Positions 52,101 to 62,837 of a DNA stretch of 64,000 bases are shown one piece after another. The translations under genes were made by a program, and so were the position numbers. The DNA is from Metopolophium dirhodum (lineage: Eukaryota; Arthropoda; Insecta; Hemiptera; Aphididae), in assembly GCF_019925205.1 (NCBI RefSeq), contig NC_083564.1:28310447-28374446 (forward strand). Reading direction: 5' to 3'. The notes under the pieces are model-generated. The model was not told the origin of the DNA, ran no database searches, and saw only the letters and a program-made list of their open reading frames with translations. Numbering within the stretch: position 1 is the stretch's first letter; each line of letters starts with the position of its first letter.

Positions 52101-53968
52101 CCCCTCTCCCCCATCGACATTTATTCCCTTAATAAATGTATTTTTATATACGAAAACTGTAAAACAACTTGGCTTAAGTTATACTTAATTTTAAATGGTA
52201 CCTATTTATTTAATGAACGTCTATAATTATTGAGTTATTTGACGAATTTTCGTAAATTTTCTATGTATAATCTTATCGTTATCTTGGTCTGACCACCGAT
52301 AGGATTAACTTTACATTAGTTTTGTTTTTCATTAGTACGAGTGTACGACAAGTCAATATAATTAATGACGTATTCTTCGTTCCAATCATCCGTCATTCGT
52401 GTTTAAACATTTTAAAGAACATCACTAAAGCAATATCCCAATATTCAATCTAAAAATAACTACACTAACAAATTTACAATAAATAATTATAAATTAGTTG
52501 CTTCTGTTTCATTTGATTTATGCTTTTTAAGTAAAAAATGTTAAATGTACAAGTAAAAAAAAATTGTTTTTGCATATTTTGGTGCATAAGTAATTATTAC
52601 AGTCCTCAATCTTCATGACCCAAATATATTACGGTTAGCGCTTAGCGAAGCGACATCGTTTTTGTTTTGAACTGTTCAACTACCGCTCATTTTTGTAACT
52701 TGGAACCGTATAAGATTTTTGTTTTAGTTTTTTTATTATTATTTTAAGATTTTTGAGTCTACCATAACTCGTAATTTTGATTCTATTTAATTATAAACTA
52801 CCTACAGTCGGATTAACATTGAAATGCATAGATAGTAGACATAATATAAAGATATTTTTATATTTTTAAGTATTTGGTCAACAGATTCAACATACAGAGT
52901 CTACTCTTTAATATCTTCCACGATTTAAGTTTTGTATACTGTCTATTATAGTATACTATACAATACTACATTACTATCTTAAATCGTGAATTCGTGATAT
53001 CTTAAAAGGATTGAAGCCATAAATAATATAAGAATTATATTATCTATGATTGTAGCACAGAATAAATTTATTCTGTGATTCAAGTTTGAAAACAGGTCAT
53101 AGACCTGGTAAGTGATAAATGATAATAGATAATACTTATTTGACAAATCAGAAGCGTTCACATTTGTTATCACTTTATCAGTATTTGTTTTTTAGTTAAT
53201 ATATTTTTTTAGATAATATATTATTGGAATTTGGAGTGAACTGATGTATTATATCTTATATTTACCTGTTGGAATGTCGATCTAATATCACACTGTCTAC
53301 CTATCACAGAATAGTTTCGCCAATAATTCTATGTAATTACTATATTAAATATAGAGTACTCTATGAGTACTCTAAATATCTGCTCTTATAATTTATATAG
53401 TTACTATAATAATATATGTACTTATTTTCTAGTTAGTTCATAATAATTAATAATACATCATAATATACATGAATAAATAATAGGTGCATTATAATATGCA
53501 ATACGTACAACTACATCTTTAGTATAATGTGATCCAAGGTTTATTACAATATTATGAACTTTCACTCTTTCGATCGTCTAGTTCAATCACTGTACCTAGG
53601 TACATTTAACACGTCATACATAACTATTAATTATTGCTATCAAATGAATATACGATAGATGAATTTATAATTATAATATTATTGTTTCTGGTGAATAAAT
53701 TATAATGTGATATATTTTTTTTTTGTATTTTAATTCATAGAAATTAGAACATTACGATTCTACCACAAACTAAATTATAAGAAAATTATTTTGTTATTCT
53801 TCCTTGACCTGGGATTAAAAAAAAATAAATAATTCATAATATATTGTTTATATATAGGCAGACCGCCGGGAAAGCACAGAAATCATATACAATTGTAAAG
53901 TATTAGTGAAAGCCTACTATTTATTTTATATCTCTAGAAAGATTAAAGTGAATCATATTTTGACCAAC
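49144..53968. other. Intergenic region between NUDT1 homologue and AMACR
   Basis: About 4.8 kb with no convincing gene. A piece at about 50060-50550 contains GCATATTTCTTAAG motifs and ends CTTCTAAGCCCTACT, the reverse complement of the TAGGGCTCGGAAG-type end seen at 1463 and 30269. A repeat copy (50675) is listed separately. A transposon-end-like CAGTGGCGTAACCAGGGGAG lies at 52065. ORFs at 49707 and 50141 look like chance frames. The segment 49860-50030 is relatively GC-rich (GGTATCCATCTGGCATAAAG) but has no coding signal. Confidence 0.6.
50675..51025 (+). repeat. Dispersed aphid repeat, short internally deleted copy (copy C)
   Basis: Head AAAAAGGTGGGTAAATGAAT and, some 270 bases later, tail CTGTCCTAAAAGGTGATGAC followed by AGACACACAAAATAAACACA. 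The middle of copy B (about 1.2 kb) is missing and the inside is unrelated or highly diverged. This supports the two segments being the true ends of one element family. Confidence 0.75.
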
Positions 53969-55564
53969 ATGCCGTTAAAAGGATTAAACATATTAGAATT
54001 TTCTGGTCTGGCGCCGGTTCCTTTTGTTGGAACTATACTATCTGATTTTGGAGCAAATGTGACTGTAATACAAAAAGTGAGTACATTACTTAAAGCAATA
54101 TTATTGTATTGTAATTTTACCATACCAAAAAAGATGCTTAAATTTAATTAGGCAGAGGTACATAATTTAATATTTGAAAGACTATTTTTGTTTGATTTGT
54201 AGAAAAATGTTATTATGGAATTTACAAGCTTTTTAAATGGTGGCAAAAAGTCCATAAGTATCAATTTAAAACATCCTGAAGGTGTTGAGATTACACAGAA
54301 ATTAATCATTAAGGCCGACATTGTACTTGAACCTTATAGACCCGGTAAGAACAGCTAATTAATCATAGCCATACATCTTAAAGGATATAATAACGCCATT
54401 AAATAATTCATATCAATATATTACAATTAATTATTAAATGTATAAGGTGTAATGGAAAAACTGGGATTAGGCCCCGATGTCATGACTGCCAAAAATCCTC
54501 GTTTAATATATGCTCGATTGAATGGCTATGGTTCACATGGACAATATGCAAAGAGAGCTGGACATGATATAAATTATTTAGCCATGTCAGGTTGGTTTAA
54601 GTTTACTTTTTAAAAATTAAAAATGTACTACATTAGCTTCTTCTATATTTTTTTTAAAATTTAAAGGTTTGTTGTCATTATATGGTTCAAAGAATTCAAA
54701 ACCTGTTCCTCCCGTAAATTTTTCTGAATTTGCGGGCGGTAGTATGGTATGCGTTATGGGAATTTTAATGGCAGTCATAGAAAGATACAAAAGTGGAAAA
54801 GGTCAGGTGGTTGACGCCAACATAACCGAAGGAATTTCATATGTCGGAAGTTGGTTGATGTGTTCACAAAAGTCAATGATTTGGGGGAAATCAAAAGGAC
54901 AGAATTTGTTTGTAAACTTTTTGAAATTAAATAGATGATAAGGTATTATATGATTATAATCAGTATTGTATATTTGTATTCATCACTTTTTATTAGACTG
55001 GATGGAGGAATGCACTTCTATGACACATACGAAACCAAAGATGGAAAATGGATGGCTGTCGGTGCAATAGAACCAGCATTTTATCAAGAGTTCATCAAAG
55101 GACTAGGATTGAACATTGATGACATTGAACAGATGGATAATTTTGAGGGTAATAGAGAAATTATTGCAAACAAATTTAAAGAAAAAACACGAGAAGAATG
55201 GTGCATTGTAAGTAACATAATATTTTTACACATTTTATTGTAATGTTTTAAACATAAATCTTATTGATTTTAGATTTTTGATTCAAAAGATGCTTGTGTA
55301 ACTCCTGTGTTAGAGCTGGATGAAGTTGACCACCATCCTCATAACGCAAGTAGAAATTCATACATCAGAAAAGATAATATTGTGATGCCTGTTCCAGCAC
55401 CAAAATTAAGTGTTACTCCTGGTGTTTCAAGTTCAAATAAACCAACTGTGGTTTGTGGACAGAATACAAGGGAAATACTTGAAAGTATTGGATATACACA
55501 AATAGAAATCAATAAACTATTTGAAAATAAGACTATATTTCAAGACTCAAAATCCAGGTTATAG
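53969..55564 (+). CDS. AMACR: Alpha-methylacyl-CoA racemase
   Basis: AMACR interconverts (2R)- and (2S)-methyl-branched acyl-CoAs so that they can enter peroxisomal or mitochondrial beta-oxidation. Exons 53969-54076, 54203-54344, 54447-54590, 54667-54907, 54997-55207 and 55274-55564 join in phase, giving 378 residues (human 382). Landmarks of the type III CoA-transferase fold: GLNILEFSGLAPVPFVG, LEPYRPGVMEKLGLGP, NPRLIYARLNGYG, AGHDINYLAMSG (catalytic His), SGKGQVVDANITEG, VGAIEPAFYQEF (catalytic Glu) and DACVTPVLELDEV. The catalytic Asp, expected in a DFAGG motif, is Glu here (SEFAGG, encoded TCTGAATTTGCGGGCGGT). The protein ends KSRL; SRL fits the PTS1 consensus. Start ATG 53969 (MPLKGLNILEF) matches the family N-terminus. 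Confidence 0.95.
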
Positions 55565-55848
55565 TTGGGTATCATAGTTTTTGCAGGGTGGTTATGTGAG
55601 TTTTTATCATCATATTTTTCTGTGTTATACGGTTTTATTTTCTGTGATTATACATCATGTTATGTTAAGTTTTAATACAAAAAATAAAAAAGTTAGTATT
55701 TTTTATACAAATACTTTTGGTTATATGACAATCTTATATAATAATTTTTATATTCATTTGCAAAATAATCATTATCTGGAACAAATTTTTGTTCAGTTCT
55801 GTTTGTTAAATTCATCAACTTTCTTTTATTAGTCCATCCACCTAATAT

Positions 55849-57290
55849 AAAAAAAGGTGGGTAAGTGGATGTCGCTCTGCTGTACAGTATGTTACAATTG
55901 GGTCACTGTAATGGATGGTGTTAAAGTTGGATTCTGAGCGAAAACGGTCCGTCAGCCTATGATATTACCAAGTATATTTGATGATTTTATTGTGAATAAA
56001 GTAATTTATATATAACCTATTTACGTGGAGCATTGTTTTAAAATATTTTATAAATTTTATGGTATATAGAAAATGCTAGTATAAACATTCAGTGAAATTT
56101 TCAAGTATCTACAGTCATTCGTTTTTTAATTACAATAAAATAAGAAAATTGTTACATGAGAAATCGAGTGAATATCAAATGTTGTAAAAATATAAATTTC
56201 AGACGCTCATAAAAATTTAATTGAAGTTTCTTGTAGACATTTTAGATTCTGAGCGAAGCGATGAATGTATTGATTTTACAATGATGTGTGTATTTTTTTA
56301 ATTTTTGTGTCTGTCATCACCTTTTAGGACAGTAAAAGTGCTTGGATTTTCTTCAACAGTAACTTTTCTGATAGGAACTTTTCGCACAAGCCCGGATTAA
56401 GGAGTAGCAAGGGGGAAATGGCCCCGAGCCCACTACGGATATCGAACAAAAAGTGGTCTGCTGGCGGGTAGTACATTTCCATGGGCTTAAATATATAAAT
56501 ATAAATATACACATTTAAATATGTAAAGCCACTCCAAGTCAAAAACTAAAATTTCCTCTATCGAATTTTTACCTATACCATGAATATATTTTTATTTAAA
56601 CAATTAAACCGATAGGTATACAGATATTAATTAATTAATATAATTCATTGATATGACTCCTCATAATGAAATATTAAAATATATTCAATTTTAAAAATGA
56701 TTTTGATACACTTATAAATTATATAGTATATACCATAGTATTGGGGAAACGGGAATTTTTACGCAAAATCTGTTTTTGAGAAAATCGATTTTGGTTTTTG
56801 GTGGAACTCTAAAACAAATGACCGTAGGGACATTACATTTTGACTGAATGTTTATAATTGCATTTCCTATACACCATAACATTTTCCAAATATTTTAACT
56901 TATTTTGAGCTGTTTACGGACATTGCCAATTTCCATTTTTTTTAGTTTTTTTTTCTATATATATCAATAAAATTTTACCTGTTGAGTAAAAAAGCTTGAA
57001 AATTTAATAGAAGGCTCCTAGGTTATTGTTTCAAAGGCAGATGAAAAAAATTAAAAATCCTTAGTCTCAGTTTTTATTTACAGACCAACTTATGAGTAAT
57101 CTTATATTACATTTTCAAATCTTATATTTAAAAAGAAAAAAATTTATGAATTCTCAACTCAAAATAATTTGCTAATTTTCGTGATTTTTTCGTATTTTGT
57201 CAATATTTGAACTTTAAATGCTTATAAATAACTGTGACTAAGGATTTTTAATTTTTTTCATCTGCCTTTGAAACAATAACCTAGTGTGTG
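55849..57290. repeat. Dispersed aphid repeat, folded-back composite copy (copy D)
   Basis: Begins on the plus strand like copy B (AAAAAGGTGGGTAAGTGGAT, then GAGCGAAAACGGTC, then the AATTGTTACATGAGAAATCG block). From about 56240 it switches to the reverse complement of copy B: GCGAAGCGATGAATGTATTG then CACCTTTTAGGACAGTAAAA. An insertion with CCCGGATTAAGGAGTAGCAA at about 56390-56740 follows. Reverse-complement sequence resumes to about 57290 (GAGAAAATCGATTTTGGTTT, GAGCTGTTTACGGACATTGC). It may be two overlapping copies in opposite orientation, or a rearranged one. The ORF 56324-56542 on the minus strand is not a gene. Confidence 0.75.
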
Positions 57291-58964
57291 CGCAGACTCC
57301 GGTTTCAAGGGAAGCATAAGGATTTTTTCACCCGTTTTACAGATTTTGCATGACATCTGGCCAATAATTTTACATTTTTCATTTTAGGCATCAAAATATT
57401 AAAATTGTATTGATTAGATTTTGTTCTGATAACATTTTATTGAATAAGATGACATTTTCAGTATTACCTATTACTTTATAATATAATAAAACATTCCTTT
57501 TTTAAAATACGAAATAATATAAGACTTAGGAACAAAACTAATACGTAGGTACATATTTTTGGAAAAAAAAAAAAATATTTTGTATAATTAAAATAATAAG
57601 TGACATAAACATTTTTATACATACTACATACAATACCTAATTATAATATCTATTAATCTATGTTCTATCATTTATATAATAATAATAATAATAATAATAA
57701 TACCGTAGGATATATATGATATTAAGGGTTTAAAAAAAATATCTTAAATAATTTATTAATTTTTTTGATGGAAATAGGAATATAACCTTTGGTGGAAAAC
57801 GGTTTGGTGATAACGGGCGAGGGTCATTTTGGCCGTAAACGGTATGCCGAAAAAAAATTTTGAAAATTCAATGGTTGTTATTATATTATATAGTTTTTTA
57901 TTTCATAAAAAAATATAATATAGAAGTATGAAATTATTATGCATTTTGATGCAAATAAGCAGAAATGTGTAAAAAAAAAAAATTAATAGTAGAATCTAAG
58001 TACCTATTACGAAACGTCGAGATATTTAATCAGAATTATCATATATCAAATGTTTAAAAAAATATGCATAAGGCACCTGATGCCAATGTTATTTTGTACA
58101 TACCGGGTCCTTGTATTAAGATTTCAAGCTTTTTGAAAGAGCAATACATTTTTTATCTACAATTATCGAAAAAAAATCACGTCTAAAAATAGGTGAGTCA
58201 AAATATTTTGAAAATTATACCATGGTGAAAATTTTAGTAAGTAGGTACCTATCTATGGTTATTGTCGAAAACTGGTATTGCGCAAGAATTCCCGTTTTTC
58301 CCTATTATAATGTATACATTCCCTTAAAATTGTCTATACAATGATAATAACAATATTTTGATTTATTTTTGGACATTTAAAATTTTAATAATAATAATTT
58401 ATAAATTAACACTTACTAAATTTTGCGATTTGAGTTTTTAATTATTTCCCGAAACTTTTGACCTTCACAAATGCAACTAAATTTTATGTAGCTGTATTCC
58501 AAATGTTGGTTCGTTCGATTTCAACCAGTGGCGGCTTGCGTGGTTTGGACGACGAGACGATCGCACCCCCTACTAAAATTAATTGTATAATATTCTTAAC
58601 TTTACATTTTTAAAAGATATTGCAAATTTTTAAATAGTAAAATAGTTATAAATTACCTACTAGTTACTGCCTACTTTACATTTCCTCTATTACATTAACT
58701 GTCGTGTGCGAACTGGTTATTTCTCTCAGATACCAGGTGCATAATGTACACACAAGCAGTACAAAATAGTAAATACAAATATATAACTACGATGTAAATT
58801 TTCATATTATGGTTTTTCCTAATAGTAAATATATATACATATAGTAGATTTATAGATACGGTAATACACTCATAATAGTTCATATATTATCATCATTCGT
58901 TTCAGTTAATAGTACAATATTATACCTAACCTATATAATATACATATACAATTGTCACATATTG
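57291..58964. other. Intergenic region right of AMACR
   Basis: AT-rich, no gene recognised. A short piece at about 58280-58310 (GCAAGAATTCCCGTTTTTCC) resembles the internal part of the dispersed repeat. CCAGTGGCGGCTTGCGTGG at about 58526 looks like another transposon end. Confidence 0.6.
57676..57703. repeat. TAA trinucleotide microsatellite
   Basis: About nine perfect AAT/TAA units. Confidence 0.9.
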
Positions 58965-59833
58965 TTAAGAGGACGCCACACCGAAAGCGAAACGTATACA
59001 ACGACCGAGAGAACGCGCTGTTAGGTGTTTTCGCGATGCGCAAGCACGCGACGGTTAAGCCGCGCCCACTACTCGTCGTCGGCGGCCGGCCGACGATTGT
59101 GCTCATTCGGGAGCGACGTTTATTATTTTCTCGACCTTCGACGACTGTGGTGGATCGCGTAAATATAAAATGCATACACGTTACACGTACATTATGCTGC
59201 ATTACCACCCGTAATATTTTTAATATTCGCGCATACTTACGCGATCTGTGTTTATTGCATTTTTAAATACTTACTCAATAAAAATATATACAATACACTA
59301 GTACAGTGAATAATATCTAATTCATAACAGTAACCTAAACTAAACTGTAATATTTTTAATATCCGCGGGTACCTACGTGATTTGTATTTAATACATTATT
59401 AGATACTTACTTCATAAAATATTTATAATACCTAATTTATATCAATAACCTAACATCTAAGCTAATATTAACTAAATATCTAAATATTAGTTTTGTAGTA
59501 CTTACTTAGTATTTACTGATAACTTATACTAGTTATACTATATAAATTATTATTAATTTATAAAACAAAATCAAGTTGTTTTGAAGTGTTTAAGGCTTTT
59601 TATGGATTACTGTATTGTAAAATGTATTATGTTCAATGAGAAAAGGTTAAAACTTAAACTTCTAAACCTTTCTTTTAGGCATTTGTAAAGTGAGAGTATA
59701 ATTGTATTAGATAGATTAAATTGGTATATATATATTATATAATCAACTACTTATGATAAGTAATTATCGTATTTTGTTATGTAGGTAAACTTTTATTCAT
59801 AATTTTTAATTTTGTTTTATAACATATATTATA

Positions 59834-61896
59834 TTATATTTTTTTTTTGTCGTCAATACATTTTTGTATGTGAGTTGGTTCACGTATATCACTTTTTAAC
59901 AATCTTTTCCCAAATTGAGGATCTACGATTTCTGGGAGCAAACATTCTCTGTAAAACCTAAAGATCATAAATTATAATTTATAAAATTACGATTATTATA
60001 AAATAGTATATTTTTATTACATAATATAAAATAAAATCTTACAGTGTTAGTTTATTTTCCATTTCTGTCTGCCAAAATTTTTCATCGTAATGTATACATT
60101 CATATTGTATCCAATTTGGTGTATAAACAAAAAAATAACAAATTTTTTTTTGACAAATTCTAAGTTGTCCCATGACCTGGTAGAAATAATAACTGTCCTT
60201 TTTAAGGGACATTTTTCCATTTACTAATTCTACATAAAGAAGCTAAAAAAAAATAAAAGAATATTATAGTTTATTAAAATTATTTACCTAAACATTTTTT
60301 TTAAATTTGAATATGCATCATGTCATTATTCATAAGTAAATTGCCACTAACTTGTTTATTGTCTATGGCTTCTTTTATATTGCTTGTATTTTTAGCAGCA
60401 TAAGGACATTTAATTTCTACAAGAGCTTTATTTTCAATTACACCATCTATAAAAAATATAATATTAATAATTATTATTAATTGAATATATTAATAATACA
60501 ATAAATTATACCCGGTGAAGCTCCAAGAAATGGTATTTCGTGATCCACATTATATTTACTATTCGACGACCAATCGGTAATCTACATAAATATACAGGAT
60601 ATTGTGTTATTAAAAAAAAAAATTAATTAACTATATTTTATATAGGTAGGTATAGGTACTTTGAAGTTTCCACTTCCAATGTGGATAATTCATGAACTGA
60701 TTGTAACTTTTGGTCGATAACTTCTGTTTCTTGTTCACTAAATAATACGTTTATTCTTATAAAATATTTAAGAAAATACCAATATTATTATATAAAAGAG
60801 ATGGGTCGAAATTTTTTTTTCTAAATTAATTTTATTATTATCATATTTTAAACTCATTAAAATCAATTATTTATTTAAAAAGGAATATTTATGTGTATTA
60901 TTATAAATTTTCATCTAATTTATATTCATATTAATTTTTTTCTAACCCATACCTAATTATATATATAACTAATATTAGTACTGTAACACTAGTACTGTAC
61001 CTAAACACTGTAGAACTCCAGTTAAAATTTGATTCGCTATTTGTATTTGTATTACTACTATTACATGTTAACATAATATGGTCACTAAAAATAATAATAA
61101 TATATTACCTATGATTAAATATTTATTTAGTAGAAAAATTTAATAATATACGAGTATACAATATAGATATTATATTACGTTATAGGTGCTTATATGCGGT
61201 AAGTATGCGATCTACCGATTCTACCGACACGTATCTAATATAATATGGTAGGTATGTCGTATATGGTCTAATTTGTACCTAATATGTTATATATATAATA
61301 TAATATTATATTATACATTATTATTTTTATTTAACTTTATAAAAAAAGAAATCCAAAATTATTTTAAAAATTTATCAATGAAAATAATCCTTTTTTGTCG
61401 CCTATGTAAAATAAATATTTACAAATTTCGTATAATACTATAATGAGTATTTTGTATAATATAGTAGGTATAAATCGTTCGGCCAAGGTAGATCGCATAC
61501 TATATTAGAAAATAACAATTTAGCATTATGTTATATTAATATAATGTATAATTATGTAAATGCAATATAGTATACTCAATAGTAGTAGATTCTGGTGATC
61601 CATTATCAGTTATATTTATTGGTTCATCAATAGAATTTATAGGAACACCATTAGGAATTTCACTAAACAAAAAAAAATGTATTTCATAAGTTTTTTTATA
61701 ATACTACAATAGATATTAACTTGTTATTTATAAAATTAATTAGATAGTATTTTTTTTAAATTAAATAGTAGATAGGTACTTACGGAATGTTGATCTCATT
61801 GACAATATTGTTTTTTTTAGCTCTTAAAATTTTCATACGGAGACGGTTTTGAAGTTTGCTATTAGCTTTCTTTGCAACCAGTTGTTTAACGTACAT
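59834..61896 (-). CDS. YqaJ-like viral-type exonuclease of a transposon, probably incomplete
   Basis: YqaJ/lambda-exonuclease-type proteins resect DNA ends and are carried by some eukaryotic DNA transposons. Minus-strand exons read by eye: 61896-61784 (MYVKQLVAKKANSKLQNRLR), 61662-61576, 61084-61001, about 60745-60661, 60581-60512, 60446-60352, 60242-60043 and 59957-59834. The last four join in phase and hold the core: HEIPFLGASPDGVIENKALV and VEIKCPYAAKN, which supply the catalytic Asp and Glu-x-Lys. They continue YYFYQVMGQLRICQ, DEKFWQTEMENK and FYRECLLPEIVDPQFGKRLL. The first four exons are Ser/Asn-rich with no known domain. The exon ending VETSK does not join the ITDW exon in the core reading frame. 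The usual N-terminal RxTAS...FG segment of the nuclease was not found. An internal deletion or a missed exon is likely. Confidence 0.75.
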
Positions 61897-62482
61897 TTTT
61901 TTTAATTATTTGAATTAAAATAATTAAAATATTATATCCAAACACAAAACGCCAAATAAAATAAAACAAAATAACGTACCTACTATAACTACTAACTACT
62001 AAGGTCTAAAGTAGTAAAATAATACTATTTAAATATTATTTTATTGTTTTATAGGTCTGAATTCATTCACACTCGTAAGACAAATGAAGCTAGACAATTA
62101 TAAATTTATAAAACTAGTCTCTAACTCAAACTTTACGATAATCTAATGTAATTTATAAATATAAATATATTATAATCCATAGACTTTATTAGACTATAAT
62201 AACGGGTTATTCGTTCCTACGAATCATTTACTATTGATGGAATTATTTTAATCATCCCGCCCGCCCGCCGTACAAAATTAAACTTATTTTGTCGTTTTTC
62301 CGAAAACAGATAACATTGTGCATGAACATGACACAATGCAGTAGTTCACGCGCAAACAATTCATGCAACTTTGCAATAGTGGTGGTGGAGTGAAGAATCT
62401 AGTAGTACCCGTAACTGTCGTTCACATACTAGAGCAGCACTTATTTACGCTGTATACGTGGTGTATATTTTTCAATTTCAAA

Positions 62483-62803
62483 AAACATGTTTATCGCCAA
62501 ACCATATTTCTCTTTACCTATTTGTTGTAGACTTAAAATTAACATGTCATTAAAATGAGGAGAACTTTATCTATTATCTCTCGTCGGTATTTTTCAATAA
62601 CTTTAATATAACGATCACAATTGATGATTAAGTTTTTGACTTTTTTTGTTTTTTAGCGGCTAATTTTCGGTATAAAAAATTGAGATAAAGAAAAAATCCG
62701 ACGAGAGATAATAGATAAAGTTCTCCTCTTTTTAATGAGCCGTTAATTTTAAGTCTACAACAAATAGGTAAAGAGAATTTAAGTTTGGCGAAGAGCGTGT
62801 TTT
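62483..62803. repeat. Large inverted repeat (hairpin) in the right arm of the transposon
   Basis: The stretch at about 62483-62588 and the stretch at about 62697-62803 are reverse complements over roughly 100 bases with few mismatches. For example, CTCTTTACCTATTTGTTGTA at 62511 pairs with TACAACAAATAGGTAAAGAG near 62756, and TTATCTATTATCTCTCGTCG pairs with CGACGAGAGATAATAGATAA. The loop is about 110 bases. It ends some 30 bases inside the right terminal repeat. It could be a nested fold-back element or a functional subterminal structure. Confidence 0.9.
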
Positions 62804-62837
62804 AGTAACAATTTTCGGGTGTATAGCGTCCTCTTAA

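Larger units (their letters stand above)
58965..62837. mobile_element. TTAA-flanked DNA transposon carrying a YqaJ-type nuclease
   Basis: The left border reads TTAA then GAGGACGCCACACCGAAA. The right border, read on the minus strand, is TTAA then GAGGACGCTATACACCCGAA. The first eight bases of the inverted ends are identical and the next ten are similar. The TTAA on both sides fits a TTAA target-site duplication, as made by piggyBac and Kolobok-type transposases. The 3.87-kb inside encodes a spliced YqaJ-like nuclease on the minus strand and a large subterminal hairpin at the right end. No transposase was found, so the copy is probably non-autonomous or decayed. The GC-rich left arm (58970-59200) holds an ORF of 104 codons that matches nothing known. 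Class assignment is tentative. Confidence 0.7.

Noticed and set aside
58952..59266. 104-codon plus-strand ORF in the left arm of the transposon, and its 100-codon antisense partner
   Set aside because: No similarity to known proteins. Both strands are open only because of the GC-rich patch.
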